Assembly (NCBI GenBank): GCA_041738505.1
Contig: JBGSPQ010000036.1
Span: 1 to 38,503 of the forward strand
DNA: 38,503 nt
Source: JBGSPQ01 sp041738505
GTDB lineage: Bacteria; Patescibacteriota; Gracilibacteria; UBA1369
Direction: 5' to 3'
Made by a program: the position numbers and the translations under genes. Each line of letters starts with the position of its first letter. Position 1 is the stretch's first letter. Positions 1 to 6,700 of the stretch are shown here, in pieces. The notes below the pieces were generated by a model. It was not told the origin of the DNA and did not search any database. It worked only from the letters and a program-made list of their open reading frames with translations.

Positions 1-128
1 ATGTTAAATATTATAATCATGTAAGACTCCATTCTGCGCTTAAAATAGACAAAACTTCTTACACTCCTTGCCAAAGACTAAAAAGGTTTCTTGATGCAGA
101 AGTGTAAACAACCCGTTGATTTTTTACA
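1..128 (+). mobile_element. Right-hand end of a truncated insertion sequence (IS481/IS3 type)
   Basis: The window opens inside the 3' end of a transposase reading frame that stops at 107. About 20 bases further on, the minus strand read inward from 128 starts with TGT and runs into an AT-rich stretch followed by CAACGGGTTG. This resembles the TGT-starting termini of IS481-family elements. A short inverted match GTGTAAA (102-108) / TTTACAC (123-129) lies across it. The left part of the element is outside the window, so the terminal repeat cannot be confirmed and the exact boundary is an inference. Confidence 0.45.
3..107 (+). CDS. Transposase, C-terminal fragment (cut by the window edge)
   Basis: The frame that begins at base 3 reads through without a stop to TAA at 105-107 and gives about 34 residues. 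It contains Y-N-H-V-R-L-H-S-A-L, followed by T-P and the basic ending QRLKRFLDAEV. The pattern YNxxRxHSAL...TP is the hallmark of the very C-terminus of DDE integrase-core transposases of the IS481 and IS3 groups, just after the catalytic glutamate. The rest of the gene lies to the left of the window. It differs from the transposase at the right end of the window, whose C-terminus has no such motif, so the two flanking elements are not copies of each other. Confidence 0.75.
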   Translation, partial: VKYYNHVRLHSALKIDKTSYTPCQRLKRFLDAEV

Positions 129-197
129 CGCGCACAGAATCTGGAAACACAAAAAGTTTACCTTTACGGAATTAGGATTAAACAATGTTGAGCGTTG

Positions 198-398
198 TCA
201 CTTCTTTGAAACTTGTGCGATCTTCTCCGAATTGATGAAGTCCTCCAGGTTGACCTCCATAATATCAATATTAACAAGGCGCCCGTCCTTATCGTAATCC
301 AGTACGGCATTATCTATAATGTCACTGTCCACGCTTTTATTCCGCCTGAACCTGATGCTAAGGATTTTTACTTCCGGATTGTATTGGATTTTTAGCAT
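198..398 (-). CDS. DUF2283 family small protein
   Basis: This 66-residue protein reads MLKIQYNPEV, then S-I-R-F, then V-L-D-Y-D-K-D-G-R-L-V-N-I-D-I-M. That is the usual layout of DUF2283: a short beta-strand protein with a central D-x-x-G-x-(L/I/V)-(V/x)-x-I-(E/D)-(I/V) segment. The ATG lies 2 bases after the stop of the upstream DUF4258 gene, so the two are almost certainly cotranscribed. DUF2283 genes are commonly found directly downstream of DUF4258 genes, and the pair is suspected to be a toxin-antitoxin module in which DUF2283 would be the antitoxin. That role is inferred, because no activity can be read from the sequence. Confidence 0.75.
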   Translation of the reverse strand: MLKIQYNPEVKILSIRFRRNKSVDSDIIDNAVLDYDKDGRLVNIDIMEVNLEDFINSEKIAQVSKK

Positions 399-400
399 GT

Positions 401-637
401 TTACAGATATTTATTTACTTTTGAAGTGTCTATCACCGTAATTATTTTATAGGTATCAATGGCAAATGTATACACCACAATCAACAAATGGCCGTTGGGC
501 CTGATTCGCATAGACATCTGCGTCGCCCCTTTTCTTACTGTTTTCTTTGGAGACAGAATCGTGTCATAAACCTCATTCTTGGTTATTTCACGCTCCTTCA
601 TCCTTTCCAGGGAGTGCATGCTGTAAATGATCTCCAT
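401..637 (-). CDS. DUF4258 family protein (putative RelE-like toxin)
   Basis: The 78-residue protein starts MEIIYSMHSLERMKEREIT. The H-x-x-x-R-M-x-x-R-x-I pattern is the conserved N-terminus of DUF4258, a compact family related in fold to the RelE/BrnT-type toxins. Later come a basic patch (K-K-T-V-R-K-G) and strands ending in V-Y-T-F and K-I-I-T-V-I. It is the first gene of a two-gene unit with DUF2283 (2-base gap). The region upstream (638-700) is AT-rich and holds the near-palindrome GGCGAATTTGCC at 661-672, which could be an autoregulatory operator. Calling it a toxin is an inference from family and context. Confidence 0.75.
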   Translation of the reverse strand: MEIIYSMHSLERMKEREITKNEVYDTILSPKKTVRKGATQMSMRIRPNGHLLIVVYTFAIDTYKIITVIDTSKVNKYL

Positions 638-753
638 TTTTATTTGATTGATTATTTATTGGCGAATTTGCCACATCCGCTCAAAAAAATACCCCCCGCG
701 CATTAACGATTTCTAAATAATCGCTTAAATATTTCTCAAACATATTGCCAAAG

Positions 754-762
754 TGGTATGAT
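754..762 (+). promoter_or_regulatory. Extended -10 promoter element upstream of the ABC permease
   Basis: TGG-TATGAT is an extended -10 (TGn plus TATGAT, one mismatch from TATAAT). The bases 16-18 upstream of it do not form a good -35 box, as expected for an extended -10 promoter. It lies 56 bases before the ATG at 819, with a hairpin (781-805) in between. Confidence 0.4.
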
Positions 763-780
763 TGCGGTCGAACAGCTAAA

Positions 781-805
781 CACCTTAAAGGTAACCTTTA
801 GGGTG
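781..805 (+). promoter_or_regulatory. Hairpin in the 5' leader of the ABC permease gene
   Basis: Bases 781-791 pair with 795-805 (11 base pairs including one G-T, with the 3-base loop TAA). The stem's 3' side ends in GGGTG, and the only purine-rich, Shine-Dalgarno-like stretch before the start codon (GGGTGG, 801-806) lies inside or against it. It could act as a translational control hairpin or, as DNA, a repressor operator just downstream of the promoter. Confidence 0.5.
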
Positions 806-818
806 GTCTGATTACACA

Positions 819-1604
819 ATGACACCAAACCTTGTCAAAACCCGCCAGCTCCCCCACAACCTTCGCATCATCCGCGAGTTGGTCATCGCCGAGTTCAAGC
901 TCCGATACCAGAATACCTTTCTGGGCTATTTTTGGACGCTTATAAAGCCGTTGATGCTGTTTGGGGTAATCTACCTGGTCTTTAGCGTTTTCATGCGTTA
1001 TCCGGTCGAAAATTACGCCATATACCTTTTGCTCGGAGTGCTCATTTGGAACTTTTTTTCCGAGGCCACGCTCATTGGCATGGATACCTTCATCAACAAG
1101 CGCGAAATCGTCACCAAAATATATTTTCCGCGGTCGGCGTTGATTTTCGCGTCTGTCATTTCCAGCCTGATTACGCTGGTTTTGAACATGATAATTTTCT
1201 TTGTTTTTCTGGCCGCGGCCGGTGTTCAGCCCGGGTGGGAGGCGCTGTTTTTTCTGATTTATCTGGTTGAAATGTTTTTGATCGCGGCGGGCGTTACTTT
1301 TTTTCTCTCCGCGCTGTACATTCACTTTCGCGACCTCAAGCACATTTGGGAAATCGCCCTGCAGGCGGGATTCTGGCTTACCCCCATCATCTATCCCATC
1401 ACGATCGTGCCTTTTGAATATCACAGTCTGATTTTTTTGAACCCCTGGGCCCGCGTGATTGAATACTCCCGCGATATCTTCATTCGCCATCACGTCCCCA
1501 GCCTTTATTTAAATGCGATTCTGGCTTTGGCCGCCGTGGCCATTTATACAATCGGCTGGGCGTTCTTTAAAACCCAGGAGCGAAAAATCGCCGAGAAGTT
1601 GTGA
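819..1604 (+). CDS. ABC-2 type polysaccharide export permease (Wzm/TagG type)
   Basis: This 261-residue membrane protein is the permease half of an ABC exporter for lipid-linked surface polysaccharide. The N-terminus carries L-R-I-I-R-E-L-V-I-A-E-F-K-L-R-Y, typical of Wzm/TagG proteins, followed by about six hydrophobic segments. It also has the family's N-T-x-L-G-Y-x-W-T-L-I-K-P-L near residue 30 and a cytoplasmic F-R-D-L-K-H-I-W-x-I-x-L-Q motif near residue 170, followed by F-W-L-T-P-I-I-Y. The length matches Wzm (about 260). The matching ATPase is at 2992-3720; the two genes are normally adjacent, but here 1.4 kb with two toxin-antitoxin modules separates them. The ATG at 819 is the first in frame after the promoter and hairpin. 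The substrate is inferred from the neighbouring glycosyltransferases. Confidence 0.88.
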   Translation: MTPNLVKTRQLPHNLRIIRELVIAEFKLRYQNTFLGYFWTLIKPLMLFGVIYLVFSVFMRYPVENYAIYLLLGVLIWNFFSEATLIGMDTFINKREIVTKIYFPRSALIFASVISSLITLVLNMIIFFVFLAAAGVQPGWEALFFLIYLVEMFLIAAGVTFFLSALYIHFRDLKHIWEIALQAGFWLTPIIYPITIVPFEYHSLIFLNPWARVIEYSRDIFIRHHVPSLYLNAILALAAVAIYTIGWAFFKTQERKIAEKL

Positions 1605-1619
1605 GGTTGGACGGTAGAA

Positions 1620-1883
1620 TTAATAGATGGAATGTGTACCAATACTCAAAAAAACAATATTGCCCTTTTCATCAATTCCAAAAATAATACGATAATAATA
1701 ATCAACAGTAATACTCCAACAACCGTCCAGTTTGCCTTTTAGTTTATGCAATCTTAACGATGGATGAAAGGGGTTGTCGCGCAATAACGCTTCCGCTTTG
1801 ACCGCTTTTTGCTTGATTGCGCGGGGCAAAGCGACAAACTGGCTTTTAAATTTCGTACTGAAATATATATTTTTTACAATCAT
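1620..1883 (-). CDS. RelE/ParE-family toxin (YafQ/mRNA interferase-like)
   Basis: The 87-residue protein has the RelE-superfamily layout: an N-terminal strand (I-Y-F-S-T-K-F-K), a helix with L-P-R-A-I-K-Q-K-A, then L-R-L-H-K-L-K-G-K-L-D-G-C-W-S-I and Y-Y-Y-R-I-I-F. The L-x-x-H-x-L-x-G-x-x-x-G-x-W-S-(I/V)-x-(V/I)-x-x-x-(Y/W)-R-(I/V) pattern is diagnostic. Such toxins cut mRNA at the ribosome or poison gyrase; which of the two cannot be told here. Its ATG follows the stop codon of the antitoxin with no intervening base, so translation is coupled. The module is on the minus strand, against the direction of the transporter genes around it, and its stop lies 15 bases from the permease stop. Confidence 0.85.
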   Translation of the reverse strand: MIVKNIYFSTKFKSQFVALPRAIKQKAVKAEALLRDNPFHPSLRLHKLKGKLDGCWSITVDYYYRIIFGIDEKGNIVFLSIGTHSIY

Positions 1884-2108
1884 CTAAGTCAAATCTTTTA
1901 GGCTTTTTAGTAGTTTGGTTTTGCCCGCCTTATGTTCGCGCATGCCCTCTTTGACGATCGCCACCAGTTCATCCTCGCTGATCATCTGCTTTTCCATTTC
2001 CAGCACTGAAACCACATAGGCGCTGACCGTTTTACCGGCCTTTTTAGCCCTTCTTTCAAGATCTTTCTTTTTGTCTTCTGGTATTGAGATGGTTAACACG
2101 GATCGCAT
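1884..2108 (-). CDS. Antitoxin of the RelE-type module (ribbon-helix-helix)
   Basis: This 74-residue protein starts with S-V-L-T-I-S-I-P-E, the strand of a ribbon-helix-helix (CopG/MetJ type) DNA-binding domain. A basic helix follows (K-K-K-D-L-E-R-R-A-K-K-A-G-K-T-V-S-A-Y-V), then an acidic, probably flexible tail (E-D-E-L-V-A-I-V-K-E-G) that would bind the toxin. It precedes the toxin with zero spacing, the usual antitoxin-first order. It probably represses its own promoter together with the toxin; a perfect 10-base palindrome (2133-2142) lies in the upstream region. Confidence 0.82.
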   Translation of the reverse strand: MRSVLTISIPEDKKKDLERRAKKAGKTVSAYVVSVLEMEKQMISEDELVAIVKEGMREHKAGKTKLLKSLKDLT

Positions 2109-2132
2109 GGTTATAAATTATGGATACTGTAT

Positions 2133-2142
2133 TACAATTGTA
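2133..2142. promoter_or_regulatory. Palindrome, possible operator of the RelE-type antitoxin
   Basis: TACAATTGTA is a perfect 10-base palindrome 25-34 bases upstream of the antitoxin start at 2108. On the minus strand it is immediately preceded by TTGTCA-like sequence, so it would overlap the promoter. Ribbon-helix-helix antitoxins bind such short symmetric sites. A 10-base palindrome in AT-rich DNA can also arise by chance. Confidence 0.35.
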
Positions 2143-2227
2143 TGACAATATCCGGAAGACTGCAATGTCATATTACAGCTCATTCCTTATCGATTTATTA
2201 AATATTCATGAAAAAAACATAAATAAT

Positions 2228-2256
2228 TTGCTCTCGAAAAAATAATACCCTATAAT
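2228..2256 (+). promoter_or_regulatory. Promoter of the vapBC-like operon
   Basis: TTGCTC (2228-2233) and a perfect TATAAT (2251-2256) are 17 bases apart, the cleanest sigma-70-type promoter in the window. Transcription would start near 2263, only about 19 bases before the ATG at 2282, so the leader is very short and has no Shine-Dalgarno sequence. Confidence 0.7.
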
Positions 2257-2257
2257 A

Positions 2258-2281
2258 GTTACACAACATAAGTTATGTAAC
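2258..2281. promoter_or_regulatory. Inverted repeat operator between promoter and vapB start
   Basis: ACATAA-G-TTATGT (2266-2278) is a perfect inverted repeat with a single central base, nested inside an outer GTTAC (2258-2262) / GTAAC (2277-2281) pair. It starts one base after the -10 box and ends at the base before the ATG, so a bound protein would block transcription start. This is the expected place for VapB or VapBC autoregulation. Confidence 0.6.
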
Positions 2282-2533
2282 ATGGGTTTAAAAACTGTGC
2301 AGAGGGTGACTTTTTCGCTTCCCATAGTGACTGTGCGGAAGCTGGAGGCTTCCGTGCCCAAAAATAAAAGAAGTAAATTTCTGGCCGAGCTGATAGAAAA
2401 AAATCTGCCCGGGAATGAACTGGTGACGCTGGAGGATATTGATCGGATTTGGGACGAACTGGCCGACAGCGCTCCCAATAAAACAAATAAAACGGCCGTG
2501 CAACTGGTTCGTGAGGACAGGGAATCTCATTAA
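2282..2533 (+). CDS. VapB-like antitoxin
   Basis: The 83-residue protein begins with Q-R-V-T-F-S-L-P-I-V-T-V-R-K-L-E-A, a ribbon-helix-helix strand plus helix. K-R-S-K-F-L-A-E-L-I-E-K-N-L matches the second helix seen in antitoxins of the type 'xRSxxIxxAI'. The C-terminal half is acidic (L-E-D-I-D-R-I-W-D-E-L-A) and would wrap the PIN-domain toxin encoded 6 bases downstream. Its start is fixed by the promoter-operator that ends at the ATG. Confidence 0.75.
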   Translation: MGLKTVQRVTFSLPIVTVRKLEASVPKNKRSKFLAELIEKNLPGNELVTLEDIDRIWDELADSAPNKTNKTAVQLVREDRESH

Positions 2534-2539
2534 ACTTTT

Positions 2540-2959
2540 ATGGAAATTTTGGTTCTGGACACATCGGTTTTGGTGAAACCTCTTCTAAAGGAGTCGGGTG
2601 CCGACAAGGTGAAAAAAATCCTTTTTAAAAAGGATACTTTTAGGGTGTCGGTTCTGGTCCCGGAATTATTCAAGTACGAATTTCTAAATACTGTCACCCG
2701 TCAGAAAAACGCGCTGACAGCCAAAAAAGCATATAATCTACTCACGGCGAAACAGTTCAGTTTGATTCCGATTGAACATGATCTGATGGACGCCACGTCC
2801 AGGCTGATGCAAAAACATCCGGGGATCTCTTTTTACGACGCTTCCTATCACGCTCTGGCAATCGCATATGACGCCACTTTTGTAACCTCCGACAAAAAAT
2901 ATTACGAACTTGTGAAAAAAGAGGGTAATATCAAACTGCTGGATGATTTAAAAATCTGA
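2540..2959 (+). CDS. vapC: VapC-like PIN-domain ribonuclease toxin
   Basis: This 139-residue PIN-domain protein is predicted to cleave RNA (often tRNA) with Mg2+ or Mn2+ when free of its antitoxin. The four acidic positions are visible: D7 in L-D-T-S, E47 in K-Y-E-F-L-N, D101 in F-Y-D-A-S-Y-H-A-L-A and D119 in T-S-D-K. The motif T-(F/L)-V-T-x-D-K-x-(Y/L) at the end is typical. The length is normal for VapC (about 130-140), so it looks intact and active. It is second in a two-gene operon and reads in the same direction as the polysaccharide ATPase gene that follows 32 bases later, so it could be cotranscribed with it. Confidence 0.85.
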   Translation: MEILVLDTSVLVKPLLKESGADKVKKILFKKDTFRVSVLVPELFKYEFLNTVTRQKNALTAKKAYNLLTAKQFSLIPIEHDLMDATSRLMQKHPGISFYDASYHALAIAYDATFVTSDKKYYELVKKEGNIKLLDDLKI

Positions 2960-2991
2960 TATACTCGGCTTCCGGCATTTAAGAAATTTCC

Positions 2992-3720
2992 ATGCCAAAT
3001 GCGATTCGGGTTAACGGGGTAAGCAAGCGGTTTGTGCTCCCGCACGAGAAAAGGGACACTTTAAAGGAGAGTGTGATCCATTTTTTGCGCAGGCGGACTT
3101 ATGAGCAATTTAGCGCTCTGGATGGGGTTAATCTGGATATCGCCAAGGGGGATTTTATCGGGATTGTGGGGAAGAACGGCTCGGGCAAGAGCACTCTTTT
3201 AAAGATTATTGCCGGGATTTATCGCGCCGGGGACGGGGAGGTGCACGTGGATGGTAGTGTGGCGCCCTTTCTGGAGTTGGGGATTGGGTTTCAGCAGGAG
3301 CTGACCGCCCGCGAAAACATTTTTATTAACGGAACTCTGCTGGGCATGACGCGCAAAGAGATTGTGGGGAAATTTGATAGGATTGTGTCTTTTGCCGAGG
3401 TGGAAAATTTTCTGGATTTGAAGATTAAGAATTTTTCTTCGGGGATGAGGGCTCGGCTGGCTTTTGCCATCGCCAAAGAGGCCGACGCCGACATTTATCT
3501 GTGCGACGAGGTGCTGGCGGTGGGGGACGCGGCTTTTCAGACCAAGTGTATTGAGGTCTTTAAAAAATGGCATGAGGAAGGGAAAACCATTGTTCTGGTC
3601 ACCCACGACAGCGGACGGGTGAGGGAGCTTTGCAACCGCGCGGTGGTGCTGGAAAACGGCCGGCTGGTGTTTGATGGAACGGCGGGGGACGCGGTTGACG
3701 AGTACGAACGGAGATTGTAA
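2992..3720 (+). CDS. Polysaccharide ABC exporter ATPase (Wzt/TagH type, no C-terminal sugar-binding domain)
   Basis: The ATP-binding subunit drives export of undecaprenyl-linked polysaccharide together with the permease at 819-1604. The Walker A is G60-K-N-G-S-G-K-S-T. The signature helix has the F-S-S-G-M-R-A-R-L-A-F form specific to O-antigen, capsule and teichoic-acid exporters rather than LSGGQ. The Walker B is Y-L-C-D-E-V-L-A-V-G-D, followed by F-Q-T-K-C. An N-terminal K-R-F-V-L-P-H-E stretch and the early L-R-R-R also fit. At 242 residues it ends with the nucleotide-binding domain. Wzt proteins that recognise a methylated or phosphomethylated chain end carry an extra domain of about 180 residues, absent here. 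It is 17 bases upstream of the methyltransferase-glycosyltransferase gene, so both probably share a transcript. Confidence 0.92.
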   Translation: MPNAIRVNGVSKRFVLPHEKRDTLKESVIHFLRRRTYEQFSALDGVNLDIAKGDFIGIVGKNGSGKSTLLKIIAGIYRAGDGEVHVDGSVAPFLELGIGFQQELTARENIFINGTLLGMTRKEIVGKFDRIVSFAEVENFLDLKIKNFSSGMRARLAFAIAKEADADIYLCDEVLAVGDAAFQTKCIEVFKKWHEEGKTIVLVTHDSGRVRELCNRAVVLENGRLVFDGTAGDAVDEYERRL

Positions 3721-3737
3721 AACGACGCACCATCTTT

Positions 3738-6700
3738 ATGGTGTTTGAGTCGGACAATAAAATTGCCAAAAAAGCAAGTAGACGGGGGGTTGAAAAAATG
3801 TTATCCATTTTAACCTGGATAGTGAATGAAGCAGGTGAGGCCGATCAGCCCGATTTGACCATATTTACAGTGATAGAAAAACAAGACAAAAACTTGCTGC
3901 CACCGGATCTGTTTTCCAGAAACACGGTGATTTCACATCTTGCGGGAATGATTTTTCCCGAAGCCGGCATCAAGGTTCTTGATGTTGGAGGAAGGGGTGC
4001 CAGACTCAACTGGTTCATGCCCGAATCGGCCAATTATACGATTCTGGATTTAGCACCCAAGGCCGAAGACGAGGAGTGCGAGTATCGGCAGGGAGATGTT
4101 CAGAAAATCCCTTTTTCCGATCGGAATTTTGATCTGGTGGTTTCCACCGATATGTTGGAGCATGTGGATAAGCCTTTTCGTGCTCCCGCCATCCGCGAGA
4201 TGCTACGCGTTAGCAAAAATCATCTTATTTTGGGTGTCCCCTGCGGCAACGGGTTGATCACCAAAGCGGAGGAAATCATCAACAGGCAATACCGCGAGGT
4301 GTCAGGGCATGAGCATCCTTTTTTGAACGAGCATCTTTTTTACGGACTGCCCGGAGAGGAAAAAATCGAGGAAATTTTAAACCGCGAGGGGGTGAAATTC
4401 TTTAAAGTTAAAGAGGGCAATCTGATGAGTTGGTACATCAATCAACTATATACCGGGGTTTTGAACGGGCAGGATATGGAAAACTCCCGCTATGAGTTTT
4501 ATAAATTTTTCAACGACAATCTTTTTGAACTGGGGAATTTAAGGACTCCCACTTACAGAACCATTTTCGTGATTGCAAAAGAGGGGGAACTGCCGGAACA
4601 GGCGGTTATTGAAGATCTGAACGCGAAGCACGTTTGGAATCCGGAAAAATTTATGGATCTTTTGGAAAAAGCTTTCGCCGATATCCGACTGACGATTGAG
4701 GAAAAGATGAAACATCTTCAATTGGTGGAAAGCACTTACACAGCCGAAAAAGGTCAGTTTGAGGCTCTGCAGGGCGCACTGAATGACCTGCGAAAGGAGT
4801 ACGAGGACATTCACGCCAGAAGCGAGCGAAACGTGCGCGCATTGGTTGAAAAGGACGCGAGAATCACGGAGCTGGAAGTGATTCTTACAAAAGCAAAGGA
4901 GAGTCTGAACGGCTTTAGGGAGGCCGTAAAAGAAGCCCGCGCTGTTTTACAGGAAAAGGAGCAGGCGATAAATCTGTTTAGAAAAGCGGTCGCGGAAAAA
5001 GATGAAATCATTGTGGAATTCAGGGAGAACGAAAAGAGAATACTGGAACTTTTGAACAGGGAGATTCTGATTAATCAAAAAAATACGGCGGACCTAAGCG
5101 AGAAAGAGGGGATTATATTTGGTTTGAAAAACCGCTTGGAGGAAAGCGGGAACCTGAATCTTGAAAAAGATAACGTGATTTCCGCGCGCGAGAACGAACT
5201 TGTCGCCCTGCGCGGTGACCTGGAGAATCATCAAAAAGCGCTGAGGGAAGTGATAAATTCAAGGGCCTGGAAAACGGTGATGAGGTATTCGCGGGTCAAA
5301 ACAAAATTCGCCGGAATCGGAGGAGCGGTGGCGGGTGCGGGAAAAACGGCCGTGAAAGGCTGGAAAATTCTTACCAAACTGGGGCCGGCTACATTTATTA
5401 AAAGGCTGGCCGGGAAGATCAAAAAAAATCCCGTGCCGGAAAAAGGGCTGACCGCCTACGATGTTTACATCGAGAAAAACGAAAACGATTACCGCGGCAG
5501 AGGGGGGGCGATTAAGGACATTGAAAACTATATCTACAAGCCGGTGATCAGCGTGGTTATGCCGGTTTTTAACGTGGAGGAAAAATGGCTTAGGAAAGCG
5601 ATAGAATCTGTTCGAAAACAGTGGTATCCGCGCTGGGAGCTGTGCGTCTGCAACGACGCGTCCACGGATGAAAAACTGAAAGATGTTTTGAATTATTATG
5701 TAAGGCTGGATAACCGGATTAAGATTGTTAACAGACAGCATAACGGGGGGATTGTGAAAGCCACGAATGACGCTTTGAAGCTGGCCACGGGGGCGTATGT
5801 GACATTTCTGGACAATGATGACGAGTTGGGTGAAAACGCTCTTTATGAGGTTATCAAGAGCCTTCAGGAAACAAGGTATGATTTGGTTTACGGGGATGAG
5901 GATAAGATTGATGCGGAGGGAGTGCGCGGCGAGCCGTTTTTCAAGCCGGACTGGTCGCCGGATCTGCTGATGTCTCATAATTACATCTGTCATCCGGCCG
6001 TTTATAAGAGGAAAATTGTGGAGGAAATCGGCAGATTGAGGGAAGGTTTTGATGGCAGTCAGGATTATGATTTACTGTTGAGATTTACCGAAAAGAATCA
6101 AAATATCGGACATATTCCAAAGATTTTATATCACTGGAGAAGAATCCCCGGTTCGGCGGCGCTTGAGGTGGAGGCCAAACCGTACGCTTTTGACTCGGCC
6201 AAAAAGGCGCTCAGGCAGGCGTTGGGCAGAAGGGGAATCAAAGGTTCCGTGGAGGATGGCATCTGGAAGGGATCTTACCGCGTGCGCCGGGAGATTATCG
6301 GCGAACCTTTGGTGAGTATTATTATTCCTTTTAAGGATCAGGCGCGGGTTCTGAAAAAATGCGTGGATTCGATTCTGGAAAAATCCACCTGGAAGAATTA
6401 TGAAATTCTGTTGGTGAACAATTTAAGCGAAGAGGCTGAAACAAGGGAATATATGGACTCTCTCGGTTCGGAAAAAATTGTTCCGCTGGAATATAACGAA
6501 CCTTTTAATTTTTCCTCGATTAATAATTATGCCGCGGGGAAAGCCAATGGTGATTACATGATACTGATAAACAATGATACGGAAGTGATTGAGCCGGGCT
6601 GGATTGAGGCCATGTTAGAGCACGCGCAGAGGAAAGAGGTCGGTGCCGTGGGAGCGAAACTGCTTTTTCCTAACGAGCTGGTTCAACACGCCGGAATTCT

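Noticed and set aside
798..1493. 231-codon minus-strand frame over the ABC permease gene
   Set aside because: It is the antisense shadow of a recognisable Wzm-type permease, with charged low-complexity composition and no domain.
2951..2965. Separate promoter for the Wzt-type gene (TATACT near the end of vapC)
   Set aside because: TGATATACT looks like a -10, but no acceptable -35 lies 15-19 bases upstream. Readthrough from the vapBC promoter is as likely.
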